Positions 1 through 12,358 of a stretch of 64,000 nucleotides of DNA are shown here, piece after piece. Origin of the DNA: Lenzites betulinus (lineage: Eukaryota; Basidiomycota; Agaricomycetes; Polyporales; Polyporaceae); the NCBI GenBank assembly GCA_022264855.1, contig JABYQU010000033.1, forward strand, positions 186,001 through 250,000. The letters run 5' to 3'. The notes beneath the pieces were generated by a model. It saw only the letters and a list, made by a program, of their open reading frames with translations, made no database searches and was not told the origin of the DNA. A program made the position numbers and the translations under genes. The number at the start of each line of letters is the position of its first letter. Within the stretch, counting starts at the first letter, position 1.

Positions 1-988
1 CATTACGTCGAGCTCGTCGTAAGTGGTTTCCGGAAAATGATCTCTTCGTCGTCGCTCATGGACCACAGCGCTATGACATCGCGTTGAGTGCAATGTGTTC
101 GTCAACCGACGTTTTACTTTGCGGCTCTCTGGTCGTCCTACTGGCAAAGTCGCGTACCGGTACGCGTGCGTGAGTACTTTCTCATCATCATGATCGGCGG
201 AAAGACAGTCATCTAATCTTGTTTTGCAGTGCCAACCGCCTTCTCAATAAACTTGTGAGTATCGCACCATCACAAATTTGACAGAGATATTCAGCCTGGC
301 CCAGATGCTGTACACTATTCACACCGGCCTAATGACGAGGTAAGTACCAAATTTTGGTAAGTTTGTTTTTGGCGGCGTGCTCACACGTATGATCAGCGTC
401 AATGCCATCCTTTCGATGATCCTCGTGAGTATCACGCGTATGAAGTAGCACTACGGTGGCTGACCTCGTTGTAGGTGCTCACCCTGCCAAGATCATCCAT
501 CTTCGTGATGTTCTATTACATCGGCGCAAGATGTGAGTATCTTACACTCCAATGTTCATGCCCGTAGCTTATCTGCTGTCATAGTTTACTCCGTTTCGCT
601 CCTCGGAACGCTCAACGCCCGTGCAAGCCTGCGGGCGCAAGCGGAGAACATGGGTCAGCTATCACTCCCTAATATCCAAATCACCGCTCCCACTACCCCC
701 AAAAGGACCTTCTCAGACCCCTCGGTGCGTTATGATTTCCCTCCGCACGCTCGCGCTCTCATTTGTATCCAACAGACCCCCGATTTGGACCGAAACGACA
801 CGCCCTCGACGTGCAACAGCCTCTCCTCAGGCGAGACGCGAGTGTACTGCGACGGGCACCGGTGTTATGTACTACCCCCGGACGTTGAGTTGGGATTGTA
901 CCACGCGCCTGTCAATCCGGATATCTACGCTCAGGACACACTGGGCGTCGGATCGAATATTCGGGCCGAATATATGGCGACTAGTTGA
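1..988 (+). CDS. DUF6534-type multi-pass membrane protein, 3' part
   Basis: The 5' end is cut by the window. Short exons separated by introns of about 50-60 bases join into a polypeptide that reads STDVLLCGSLVVLLAKSRTG, then LYTIHTGLMTSVNAILSMIL, then a segment with PRSSIFVMFYYIGAR, then YSVSLLGTLNARASLR. That order (Leu-rich helix, K-S-R-T-G loop, helix ending in GL-T, helix, then S-L-L-x-x-L-N-A-R-x-x-L-R) is typical of the basidiomycete DUF6534 family, proteins of seven predicted membrane helices with unknown function. The cytoplasmic tail follows. A 51-base stretch at 725-775 starts GTGCG and ends CAG; because its length is a multiple of three it reads through open, but it looks like an intron. 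Stop TGA at 986-988. The family call is by recognition of the pattern; the function is unknown. Confidence 0.72.
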
Positions 989-1426
989 AAGAGGCTTTAC
1001 ATATTCCGCCGATTGTCGCCTCGCGTATACTACGAATATAAGAATCCCTTTTAAACTATTCAACGTATATTCCGGAGACATTCCGCTGGCGCCTGATGTA
1101 GGAGCAGCGATATCGTCGCCCGGGCGCCCTCCTGATTGGTCTACAGGCTCTTTCAATCAGCCCTTTTGTGGGCTCGCACGAGCTTCGACAATAAATGGGC
1201 CATAAAAATATATAGGGGTGCTATATAGTACTAGTACACATGTTCTACAGCTACGGGGTAGCAGTAGCGGCAAGAAATAGAGTATAAATGAACCTGGAAG
1301 GCAGTCAGAAGAATGCATATATGTGGATAATATGCTACACCTACCTTCGGCGTCGGGTCATAACACCCACCGGTAGGATTTGCATTTTACGGCCTGCTCA
1401 AATCAGCCTTGATAGCAAATTAGCGG

Positions 1427-1552
1427 ATGGTTAGCGTGTTAGTATGTTAGTGCGTCAATCACAGTCAGTATGGGGTTAGTATGTCAGTACTTGGGATGTT
1501 AGTACAGTCAGACTCGGATGTTAGTTTGAATAGAATTGTTAGTACTGGAGAT
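1427..1552. repeat. Degenerate GTTAGT-type repeat tract
   Basis: The hexamer GTTAGT or close variants (GTTAGC, GTCAGT) recurs about ten times in roughly 125 bases, often as TGTTAGTA, at irregular spacing. The irregular spacing distinguishes it from a clean microsatellite. It resembles a decayed minisatellite. Confidence 0.5.
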
Positions 1553-1956
1553 TGAGCAAGGAGACAACGAGAAGAATATAAGCGACCTGGGCCTGCGGGG
1601 GAGATGATGGTGGTCGAGGGACAAGATGTTGCCAACAATTAGGTTCGTCGAGACGTCGAAGGTCGGGTTTTCGCCAAGTCCGAAGACGTACAGTTGCGTC
1701 ATCGACGCTGTTTACCCTTTCGGGCGGAGTTCAACTATTCAGGCGAATATACACGGCCAAGCTGGATGGCCGACTATCTAAAGAATATCTAGATACTATT
1801 TGAACTAGGCTTCATGTATTCGGAGCGAATATTTTAATGTGATCTCCAGTGACATACACTGCTGGCCACTCCGCGGTTGGAGTTTGGATGGACGGGGGGC
1901 AGGTTGGATTTGGGGGGATCTACGACTGAGATGCAGGAAGTCGTTCGTTGGAAAAC

Positions 1957-1982
1957 GAGTGCCAAGAAACCAGCTGGAAATC
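1957..1982 (+). repeat. Left arm of a 26-base inverted repeat
   Basis: This stretch, centred on GTGCCAAGAAACCAGCTGG, is almost the reverse complement of 2921-2945 (one mismatch and one single-base gap). The arms are about 940 bases apart. They may be inverted copies of one dispersed element or the remains of its ends. Confidence 0.55.
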
Positions 1983-2920
1983 AAGGAATCCGCGCGTGAA
2001 AGCCAGCGGCGCGCCCATTGGCGGTCTGAGCCACCTGCCGGCCAGTGTGCGCGCCGCCGTGCGGCCGCCTCCCCGCGGCGCCTGCCGTATGCGAGTGCTG
2101 CTGGGCGCGTAGCGGTCATCTCTTCTCTCCAAGTCCCAACGACCTGACGTGTCACTTACTGGGGCGCTCTGTCGACAATCCCTCCTCCTCCCTTCCACCA
2201 CCGCCACTTAGCTTGCCCACATCATACCACTGACTTCGTCGCAATACAAATATTGCCGCCGCCGCCTGGCTGTGACGCGCTCGCCGCTGCGCTGGAAGGA
2301 ATTCTCGATTGGTCGGGACCAGGGAGATGATTCTCATGTTTTGTTGAAAAAGGTGCGCTGTCCTGTAGCCCCTCGTATACCTGCTAACCCCCGCCAAGGG
2401 TTCATGCACATGCAGCTTTGGTTGTCCAGCGCTCAGCCTGCAAATGTGAGGCCTGTGTCAGTGTTCTGCTGGCAGCCTGCCGTCGAGCTCCCTCTGGTGA
2501 TTTGTTGTACTACTGTTTGCTTTGCTCAGTTCATAACTACATTGTGAGCCCTCCCGCAGATGTGTTGTCTAGCCAGGTAAGCATGGCCCTTTTCATTTTT
2601 GTGGTGCACTCTGTTCAGTGTTAGCCTCGTCGCCGGCTCAGCGCTCAGCGCCCACTGAGTGCATCACAATATTTATTAGACCAGCAGTACACAGTATACC
2701 ACGTTACATGTAGTATCGTCTCTATTGTAGTATACTCCATAGGCAAGAATAAACAACTGTCATTTCATCTGCTATGTGTGTGCGGGCAGCTTATGACGTG
2801 GCGATGGCGAAATGTGCCGGTAGCAGCCCGCCGGTTGAAGCAATCGCCTGCCATATTGGTGGCATCAGCAGAGCCGAGCACAGCCGGGGGGATCGCTGGC
2901 CGCCAGTTGGCACATCGCCG

Positions 2921-2945
2921 GATTCCAGGTGGTTTCTTGGCACTC
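2921..2945 (-). repeat. Right arm of a 26-base inverted repeat
   Basis: Contains CCAGGTGGTTTCTTGGCACTC, the near-exact reverse complement of the arm at 1957-1982. It lies in a GC-rich block, about 2770-3060, that differs in composition from its AT-rich surroundings, as an inserted element fragment would. Confidence 0.55.
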
Positions 2946-3386
2946 TGATTCCAGTGTCAGGCCACCTGGGTGCCGAGGGCCACCTCGCCGCCTGGATTTC
3001 AAGCGCGCCCTGTCCAGCGGTGTACGGATCCGGACAGATTTCATCGATTTAGTTGACCCGCATAGCTTGCACGCTCGTACCAATGTAAGTAGATGAAATC
3101 GTTAGATGTTAATGAAACCACGTATAATTAGCCGATTTGTCCGTTGTTCGTTCAATTTTACGTGATGCCAATAATTGCGAAGCTTGCCATGATAGCGTTC
3201 TGTGAGTATGAACGCCTAGATTATCATTGTCAATGGAAAGCAGAGGCTTTAGATCCTAACAGCCACAAACACACCCGCCACAGCCGAGTCGGCCAGAATC
3301 GGTAGTATTGCCAGTGCCTCCATCTCCTGAAATGCTTGCCTTTTCTCTGCTCTGACATATGTCTATGCTGTGACAGCGTTGCCGCA

Positions 3387-5453
3387 ATGTCGTTTACATT
3401 TGCGCCAGACTTCGTTGTGAGTGCGCGCTGTCTACAGCTGAAGGTTTGAATAAGTGTTTGATCATGGTCAGATCACCAAGCGGCGGAAGCGCAACTTCGA
3501 GCCTGTGGATCCTTACCTCGGGTTTTATGCCAACCTCTCACGCTCACAATCACTTGTGCAAGACGCTCGCAGTGCTCTTTCCCCTCATGCCAACAAGGGA
3601 CCAGCATATAATCCCCTCGCGGATGTGCGACACGTTGCTAAGTCTACTCTTACCGCAAGGCCTCTCACCATACCGGCGCAAGTAGTCGTCGGAGTCGCCG
3701 ACGATGACGACAGGGTCGCGCCCCATGCCGACAGCAATAGTTCTTATCGTAGTGCCAATGAAGCTGAGGCAGTGACCGTCGAGCAGTTCCTACGCGAAGC
3801 TGCTTCGCCGGTCACGAAGCGCTACATGCAGCAACGCGCACGGAAACGAAGGCGGCAGGGACACGCTCAACCTAATAGTCAGGACTCATATCGACCTTCC
3901 TCCGACGTTCTTGAGGGATCCGACCACCCCGACCTAGATCCCTCGTCCGGTCCTCCGCGGAAACGTCGTAAGGACATTCGTTGGTCGAGCGACGAGGCAG
4001 AGCACTCAGACAACCCTCGACCGCCCGCCGAGCGACGTCGTCGGCCTCTGAAGAAGGCTCAAACGCTTGCCGCTCGACTGTTACTTGCTGGTGCTGCGAC
4101 GGGCGTAGATATGGTCGGGGGCCCCCTTATTCCGGAGTCTAAGGCGCATACAGCCGCCCGGCGACCTCTACCGCTTGTCTCTGACCATCGTCTGCCCTCT
4201 CCTCCGGCGGTCTCGAAGATAACCCGATGTCAGTACGTCGATCCCAGGAAGATACACCCTATGTCCCGGACGTCTTTCCAGTTCGCTTCCGTGACGGAGG
4301 AGGCATCGGCAACCACTGGGAAGAGGGAAGCTAGACCGGTCACGGAGTGGAAGCCCAGCAGGGCGCAGCTCGTCTACGACACTCCACGTATAGGTCGTCC
4401 CAAAGCCACGCCGCGCGCCGGAGAGAGATTAATTTCGATACCTTTGGTGCTCGCTGCTGAAATGGGTAGCGGTATCGAAGATCGGAAAAGGTGATTGGAT
4501 GCTGAACCCGTTGCATTTTGCACTGTGCCCTGACAAACGTTATATGTAGCCCATGCAGACAAAAAATATTACACCCGGCGAAGGCTAACCGAAAACCGCG
4601 GGACACATCTTCGCCTCATGCAGTGATCCCGTTTCAGCCTTGCGTTCCTCCCTCGCCAAAACGACCTACACCGCTCTCCGCGATAGGACTGTCTCTTTGT
4701 GCGACAAGTCTCGCGAGGCCCTCAACCCCGTTGTTAGGAGCGTCGGAAGACCCTACACGCGATATTCTGACTTCTCCGCTGCGCTCCTCCTCTCCGCACG
4801 GCGATGCCCGCGCTTGCTGTTCTTCTGCTTGTTGGGTGGCTTCTGCAAAGGCTGATACGGACCTGCATGCTCAGCAACCTTCTGACGTCTCTCGGTGTCC
4901 GTCCGATTCTGTGCTCGAACACGATGCGAATACTTCTGGCTTGACGATGTCTGGCGACACGAAGCCCACGACTTGGGGCGACTCTGATGAAACTGCTGCT
5001 CATGTAAAACACACATCCCCTGCTGGGACACCTGGAGTAGACCCTCTTGCCTCCGCGAGACCCATGAAATCTCTAGGCTCTTTGCTGGACAGCTTTCGCG
5101 AAATTGCCCGCACTGCGACACAAGTTTCGCGTACCTCAGATTCCAAACGACCACGACCGCGACCTCGCACTCCGCAGTCAATGCACATGAGATCCTCTTT
5201 GCTTGAACTTGATGCTGTCCCCCTCGAGGCGCCGTCGTCCGCTCTGATTAGTAGTAGTCATAGGAAAACACGCATACGCCCTGCCGGTCTATCTGCTGCT
5301 CCGTCACTTTCTATCCTCAGGCTTCAGGACCGGATCAAACGTGCAACCCAGGAGTCTCCTGCATACACAAGAACGGGAGGCATCCATCCGGATCATCGTA
5401 CAGAGAGCGTGCCCCTGGAAGACTCCACTAGAGGTGCGGACCTGTTCTGCTGA
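3387..5453 (+). CDS. Unknown basic, probably nuclear protein (about 650 aa)
   Basis: Three exons. ATG at 3387 gives a 30-base exon (MSFTFAPDFV), an intron at 3417-3471, a long second exon to 4490, an intron at about 4491-4549 and a last exon to TGA at 5451-5453. Both junctions keep frame; the second acceptor could also lie nine bases further on. The protein has clusters of basic residues that could act as nuclear localisation signals (KRRKRNF near the N terminus, RARKRRRQG, PPRKRRKD, ERRRRPLKK), many Ser/Pro/Thr residues, and no domain I recognise. The basic clusters and disorder-prone composition suggest a nuclear role, which is inference only. The next gene downstream has the same orientation. 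Confidence 0.7.
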
Positions 5454-6003
5454 ACAAGTCATGCATGCGGCTGTGGACTGAGTCGTGCCTTGAATGACAT
5501 CGCAGGAACTCCCTCTTACACATGTGCTGCTCCCACCAAGGGCACCATCGACGTTCTAGCAGCTTTGCAGAATCGTGGGCGGAATATTCTGCATCTTCCC
5601 TCCAGCCCTCTCCCGGGCTGGTCAGTCCTGTCCTTGGAGAGCTCGAACATGCGCGCCGAACGTCAGTCGTCTGAAGGATGACAATATTAGCTTGCAGCTT
5701 GTATCGTGTAGTTTGGCTGTGAGCTTTGTGCGATGTATATACCCTCGAGTGCTGTAGATAATAGATGTGCAATGCATCATGTTTGTTGAACCATTCTGTG
5801 GCTAAATGAACGTTCCGCTCACTAGTTTCGTATGTGCGTGTGGGCGGGCGCGTACCGATGACGTACATCACGTGCCTGGACATGCTAGTGCGCAGCTCTG
5901 TCGAGTCTCTTGAGTAGCCGTTCTCACTTCCTCTCACCATCACCACGCATTCGAACCAAGTACCCCCTTGTCCCCTTGAATCACAAAACCGTAACACAAC
6001 GCG
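5454..6003. other. Intergenic spacer before the metacaspase
   Basis: About 550 bases between two genes on the plus strand. It should hold the terminator of the first and the promoter of the second. I see no coding exon. The last 60 bases before the metacaspase ATG are C- and A-rich, as in many fungal leaders. Confidence 0.5.
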
Positions 6004-8382
6004 ATGTGGAACAATTACCCAGGTCAACAAGGTGGCTACGGCGCGCCTCCGGGCCCTCCGCCGCCATCTGGATCGCCTTCGTGAGTCCACACAGTCGAAA
6101 CGCTGTAGCATCGTCTCTCTGACCTCTTGCGACACAAAGGTATGGATTTCCGAGCCCGTGAGCTGCCATCGATCATCTGAGACTCTTCTGTCTTGACACA
6201 TTTCATCCAAACACAGCAATGCGCCGAACTCGGGGTACAATCCAGGCTACATGCCGGCTTACGGCGCACCCCCGGGTCCCCCTGGTGGAGGGTACGTTAA
6301 CTAAACATCCTACCCCTCCGCATATAATCGGGATTACTCATGGCGGACTACTAGTTATCCGCCGCCTCCGGGGCCACCAGGCTTCCCCGGAGAGCAGCCG
6401 CATCACCACCACCACCATCACCATCACCAAGGTGGTGGCTTCGCACCTCCCGCGGGTCCTCCCCCGTCTGGATATGGTCCGCCGCCTCCCGTTCCCGCAA
6501 GGCCTGGCTCGGATAGTCGCTACCAAGCGCCGTCGGGTCCCCCGCCCCCAAGCCAGTACGGGGGCTACCGGGCACCATGTAAGTTCAACCGAGGGCATCA
6601 GGATTCGGGGGGAGCATCTGTTGACGAACATGTGCACAGCGGGTCCGCCCCCACCCCCTCCTACCCAGCAGCAGAACTATGGTCCTACGTTCGAAGGCGC
6701 AAATCATCAGCAGAGCCAGCTCTTCTTCCAATACTCCCAATGTACGGGCAAGAAGAAAGGCCTCTGTGTATGCTTAATTTCAAGTTTGGCACGAAAAGAC
6801 ATTATTGATTACTCCTTCCGTGCAGGTCGGGATCAACTACTTTGGGCAGTCGGCAGAGCTGAGGGGATGTATCAACGACGCGCGGAACGTGGTTCAATTC
6901 CTCAAGGGTGGGAATTCCGTTCTGAGCATTGGCGGCAGAGATGGTACTAACCCTGCTCGGTTCGCCTAGAGCTGTGGGGTTATCAGGAAGATGACATAGT
7001 TGTCTTGACGGATGACGCCTCAAACCATCGTCAAATCCCCACCAGGGACAACATTGTACGTTTTCGCCATCCCGGCATGGATCTTTCGTGCCTGAATACA
7101 TATAATCTTCAGCTTGCTGCGATGCAATGGTTAGTGCGCGGGGCGCAACCGAACGACTCCCTCTTCTTCCATTGTAAGCTTGTACAACGTGAACATTTCA
7201 TCCAATTGCTCACGTTGCGCGCTTCCTGATTTGCTTAGACTCGGGTCACGGCGGACAGACAAAGGATCTAGACGGAGATGAAGCCGATGGCTACGACGAA
7301 GTGATTTACCCTGTCGACTTCGATAAGAATGGGCACATCGTCGACGATGTGAGTGTAGCTGTCTCATGCGCAGCAGTAGCCTCACCTGACTAAACTTCGA
7401 CCCGATAGCTCATGCACGAAGTCATGGTCAAGCCACTGCCCCCCGGGTGCCGCCTGACGGCTATCTTTGACGTTAGTAGCTTAGTGTTGTGTTGGTTCAA
7501 TGGCTGACGTGCTACCCGCAGTCGTGCCACTCAGGGTCCGTTCTCGGTATGTTATTGCACCTCTCTCACGTCTTGGATAATATTCAGCCGCCCTCTAGAC
7601 TTGCCGTACATATACTCCACCGAGGGCAAGATCAAGGAACCCAATCTCGCCGCGGAAGCCGGTCAGGGCGTACTCTCTGCTGTTACCTCATACGCCCGCG
7701 GAGATATGGTATGCTGTGACACATCAGACATGCGCAGAGAATAATACTAATTCTTATTGTTACTAGGGAGGCGTGTTCTCGTCAGTTTCCGGACTGTTGA
7801 AGACAGCGACAGGCAGTAACCAGCGTGCCGAAAAGATCACGAAAGCAACGAGGACCTCTCCGGCAGATGTGGTATGGACCGCTGTTATAGGATTCTTTGA
7901 GGCACTGTTTGGCTTACTAGTGTTCGTAGATCTCGTGGAGCGGTTGCAAAGACTCTCAGACTAGTGCCGACACGGTGGAAGCTGGACAGTCAACCGGCGC
8001 AATGAGCTTTGTACGTCGACATTCACCCTTCGTCCCTACCTCCTATGCTGATCATCTCATTATAGGCATTTATATCTTGTCTACGTAAGAGGTTTCTCCG
8101 AGCGCCTTCCAAAGTCCACGAATTGATCGTCTCTGTGCACACAGGGCAAAACAAGCAACAGACGTATCAGCAGCTGCTGCAGAACATTCGGTAAGCTTTC
8201 TTCTGCGATTCTCGTTACGTCAAGCGCTGAGCAGCGTTGTCTACTAGCGCCATTCTCAAAGCGAAGTACAGTCAAAAGCCTCAGTTGTCGAGTTCGCATC
8301 CCATGGTGAGCTTAGCGCCATGCGCGTGGTCGTACAACACTGACCTTGCGTATAGGATGTAAATCTGCTGTTCATCTGTTAA
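6004..8382 (+). CDS. MCA1: Type I metacaspase (caspase-like cysteine protease)
   Basis: Cysteine protease of peptidase family C14B, which cleaves after Arg or Lys and functions in proteostasis and regulated cell death in fungi. Many short introns. The ATG at 6004 starts a long Pro/Gly/Gln-rich prodomain (PPGPPPPSG and similar runs), including nine consecutive His codons at 6401-6427. The caspase fold follows: [20 protein letters not shown], then GCINDARNV, then the catalytic His in [20 protein letters not shown] and the catalytic Cys in [14 protein letters not shown], each split by an intron. The C-terminal half ends in DVNLLFIC, with TAA at 8380-8382. Both catalytic residues are present, so the enzyme looks intact. 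The prodomain and single-chain layout identify type I. I estimate a little over 400 residues. Confidence 0.92.
6401..6427 (+). repeat. Nine-histidine codon run
   Basis: Nine His codons in a row, a mix of CAC and CAT, within the metacaspase prodomain. The codon mix suggests the run is maintained at the protein level and was not produced only by slippage. Confidence 0.8.
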
Positions 8383-9890
8383 GAGCCGCTGTACGATCAG
8401 AAGAAGTGTTATTGTGCCCCCACCGTCACTTAGTGTACATTGGATTTCAGCGAAACTTGAACTACCTCATCCGGATCTTGAAAAGCATCCTTCCGACGCG
8501 CAACACGCTTGAGATGAAGGTGTAGGTGAACCGGGTTTAATTGACCGTCGTCATCATTCCTGCCGTGGCCCCCGCCTACTGCGGCCACTTGACTCTTCTC
8601 CGGACCACGGATCATATGTCATGCATGCTTCAGAACCGGGCCCGGGGTTGCTGTCTCCGTCTCCATGTTAAGTGTTGTGAGTGAGAAATGTTCAGGTTCC
8701 GAAGCGGCTACCATGACCTCACCGGTAGAGGTATGTACTCTCACAGATTAGGTGCTCTCCAATGCTCAAGAGCTCATATAGGTCGACACGCACCATATCA
8801 CCAGACGGTAAAGTCTAATTCGTGCGCGGCAGCCAAACTACGTACCGATACCCAATGGTTGTGCAACGATTTACCCCTCATCAATGATGTTCTTGGATGA
8901 CTGTTAGTAAAAGTATGTCACGATAACTTCATTGGTTGACGGAACCACTCATGCGTTCGTACGCAAAACACAGTTCCCTACACAAGCAGAGTTCTATACT
9001 AGACCATACTCTAGCTGTTATCGGCATTCGCTGGGCGATGTCAATTCTTTTATGAAACGCGCACACACTGGCTGGATCGTCGCAGCACTCGAGGCCCGTT
9101 TTACGACACTGTGGCTGCCATATGCATATGGTCGCCAAACCCAACACCGATGATCCCGGCGTACTTAGGTACTTGTGACGGCAGAGAAGCGGCGGCCTTG
9201 GCGGTTAACCGTTCATCAACATTCACTCGGAGCTTTTCCAGAGCTCCGCGCAGAACTCGGAGAAACTTGTGAGTCCTGACTCGGCTGTTGCGAACATACA
9301 AGGTAGCGCCTTCTCTTCGCTTCTATCTCGTTGGGCCTGACATTCGAGAATCATAGGTGTTTGCGTAGCTAGAAGCATCCCATTCGAGGGACTAGGGCTA
9401 CTTTCTCAAGGTAATTGCAAGCTTGGACTTGTGCGCTATAGGCTTAGCGAGCCTTGGGTCGGCGGCGGCCGCCATGCAGTTTGACGGGTCCCGACGATAC
9501 GGTCACGTAGTGCGGGCTGTCGGGCCGCTGTGGGGCAGCAGACCCGTGTGGCGGCGGGGAGCTATGCTAACGTTGTGGGGGAGATGTGGCTTACGCTACG
9601 GCTTTACAATTGCCCCCGCGGGGAGAGCTGATTGAATCTCGTCGGCACGAGCCTGATCCCTGCGCTCGCCGCGCTTACGACCCCATGACCAGTCCTGATC
9701 GTACTCACATAGAAAGTTTCATGTTCCTAGGGCGAGCGTCTGACCATGGCTCTTCATAAATACTTCGGGGCCCCGCAGAGGGTTCCGTGTGGACGTGTGC
9801 TGACCCACTATCAGCTCTCCTCAGCTGCTCAGCCTGTTCTTCCGCCTCGCCGTCTTCAACCTACCCTCAAGTCTCAATTGAACGGACGTC
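8383..9890. other. Intergenic region, no gene seen
   Basis: About 1.5 kb between the metacaspase stop and the transporter start. Only short, shadowing open frames occur, and none has a recognisable motif. The last 150 bases contain the transporter's probable TATA element and a CT-rich leader. Confidence 0.5.
9755..9764 (+). promoter_or_regulatory. TATA-like element upstream of the sugar transporter
   Basis: CATAAATACT lies about 130 bases before the ATG at 9891 and is followed by a pyrimidine-rich leader. Position and sequence suit a core promoter of a regulated transporter gene. No experimental support is visible. Confidence 0.4.
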
Positions 9891-12358
9891 ATGGCTGGTG
9901 GAGGTGCTAACATCGTCGCGTCGAACCGTCGTAAGAACTTGGCTGGCCCGTCTGGTTGGGTATGTTCTTTCTTCGCCTAAGCTCCACGATTCTCCCGTAG
10001 ACATGCCTGCTTATACACTATTTTACTTCATGTTTGCCGTAGGCCGGTCTACTGGCAAATGCCCGCATATTTGCAATTGCAGTCTTCGCATCGTTGGGTG
10101 GTTTGTAAGTAGCGTGTACATATCCTGTGATGACTATCGCACGCTGACACTGCATATCCCCCAGACTCTATGGTCAGTCCCGTACTTACGACATTGTTCC
10201 CCCATCAATCATACTCATCATTGCTCTGTTTTTCACGCTCTGTGTTCTCAGGATACAACCAGGTGGGTGTGCTATCGCAATAGCTCCCTCGTATCACCGC
10301 AGTTCGCTGATTCTTCGGCGACCCACCAGGGAGTGTTCTCCGGTGTTCTGGGCATGCACTCGTTCGACTCGCGGATGGCCTCCGCTGTCAACGACCCTAA
10401 CACCAAGGGCTGGCTCGTCTCCATTCTCGAGCTGGGCGCGTGGCTCGGTGTGCTCTTCACGGGCTACCTCGCCGATAAGCTCTCCCGCAAGTACACGATC
10501 GTTTTGGGTATGCATTCCAGACCTCTTGGAGTCGCGCCTACATTGACATTGTGGGAATACAGCGGTGATTGTGTTCTGCATCGGCGTCATCGTGCAGACG
10601 ACTGCGTTTGCGCCGTCTTCAATCTTTGGTGGTCAGTATATTTTTGGGTCACACGGTGTCAGCTGGCTGACTTCCCTGCAGGGCGTTTTATCACCGGTCT
10701 GGGGGTGGGGTCACTCAGCATGGCCGTGCCGTTGTACAAGTGCGTATACATGCTCCGTGTGAGAGCGCTCTCGGACTCGGCCTGACGCGACGTATCAGCG
10801 CGGAGCTTGCCCCGCCGGAGGTGCGAGGCAGTCTGGTTGCGCTGCAGCAGCTCGCAATCACGTTTGGAATCATGGTGTCATTCTGGATTGACTACGGAAC
10901 CAACTACATTGGCGGTACCGGAGAAACCCAAAGCGAGGCGGCATGGCGCGTTGCGCTCGCCCTTCAGCTCGTCCCTGCTATCATCTTGGGCGTCGGTATT
11001 CTGTTCATGCCATTCTCCCCGAGGTATGTGGAACGAACACTCAGCATCAGGAGAATGGGCACTCACAGTTCTTGTAGGTGGCTTGTGAACAATGCTCGCG
11101 ATGATGAGGCGCTGCAAGTACTCAGCCGAGCACGCCGCCTTCCGCCCAACTCGGACCTCGTTCAGATCGAGTTCTTGTGAGTATTCAGATTCAAGCCTGG
11201 ATGCGTAATTGCGGTGCTCATGAGTGACTGTAGGGAGATCAAGGCCCAGTACCTATTCGAGAAGGAGACGTCGGCCATCAAGTTCCCTCATTTGCAAGAT
11301 GGTTCCAGGATGTCGAACTTTAAGCTTGGTCTCTACGACTACCTGAGCCTGCTGAAATCTCGTCGTACGTCCGGCTGACTGGTTTTCTTCTGCTCTCTTT
11401 TGACCGAGTTGAACATCTCAGCGCTGCTGTACCGTGTCCTTGTCGGTTCCTTGACAATGTTCTTCCAACAATGGACGGGTGTGAACGCCATTCTCTACTA
11501 CGCGCCTTCCATCTTCCAGGACCTTGGTCTCGTCGGCACGACAAACTCATTGCTCGCCACGGGTGTTGTCGGCATAGTGTGAGTTACAGCTCTACAATGG
11601 GATGAGACCGATGCATCCTTACTCATGTCTCCCCTAGCATGTTCCTTGCGACTATCCCCGCCGTTATCTGGGTTGACAAGGTCGGCCGAAAGCCCGTCCT
11701 CGTCTCCGGTGCATTCATCATGGCTGCTTGTCATATAATCGTCGCCATCCTGACCGGGCTTTACCACGACTCCTGGCAATCACATAGGGCTGCGGGATGG
11801 GTTGCATGCGCGTTTGTCTGGATTTTCGCCATGGCTTTCGGATACTCCTGGGGCCCTTGCGCTTGGATTCTTGTGGCGGAGATTTGGCCGCTATCGGTGC
11901 GTGGAAAGGGTGTATCTATCGCGGCGTCATCCAACTGGATGAACAACTTCATTGGTACGTAACTTCCCTCGGGTAAGAGATAGATCAGTTGACTAATTTA
12001 TTTCATTACAGTTGGTCAAGTCACGCCCTCGATGCTCGCCCACATCGGATTCGGCACCTTCGTGTTCTTCGGAGTATGTACAACTCACCAAGTAGGCCTT
12101 AGCCACGCATGCTAATACTGTTGTTTCAAGGCATTCTCCTTCATGGGTGCTCTGTTCATCTGGTTCTTTGTCCCCGAGACGAAGGGCCTTACCCTCGAGG
12201 AGATGGACGAGATCTTCGGATCAGCAGGAATGGCTGCGGGTGAACACGAACGCTTCCTCGCTATCGAGAAACAGATTGGTCTGGATGCATACAACGACCC
12301 CGACCGTACGAGCCCCAACCTCACGGACGTCAAGCACGATTCTATCGAGAAGGTGTAG
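9891..12358 (+). CDS. MFS sugar transporter (12 membrane helices)
   Basis: Plasma-membrane transporter of the sugar porter family, which moves hexoses or related polyols with protons. ATG at 9891 ([20 protein letters not shown]). The exons join into the family signatures in order: [15 protein letters not shown] in helix 1, [11 protein letters not shown] between helices 2 and 3, [19 protein letters not shown], then [31 protein letters not shown], then [17 protein letters not shown] in helix 7, [10 protein letters not shown], and [15 protein letters not shown] after helix 12. TAG at 12356-12358. At least eight introns, several very short. All key motifs are intact. The substrate cannot be read from sequence; GYNQGVFSG and the Gln-Gln-x-x-G motif suit a hexose or quinate-type porter. 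Confidence 0.92.

Larger units (their letters stand above)
989..3386. other. Gene-poor region with degenerate repeats
   Basis: No convincing gene on either strand. AT-rich stretches near 1200 and 2640-2760 surround GC-rich patches at 1840-2150 and 2770-3060 that look like remnants of dispersed elements. Open frames here overlap one another on both strands and show no recognisable domain. Two repeat signals inside it are listed separately. Confidence 0.5.

Noticed and set aside
9787..9890. Transporter start further upstream
   Set aside because: The frame is open but has no ATG of its own before 9891 in a suitable context, and the segment looks like the C/T-rich leader downstream of a TATA-like site.
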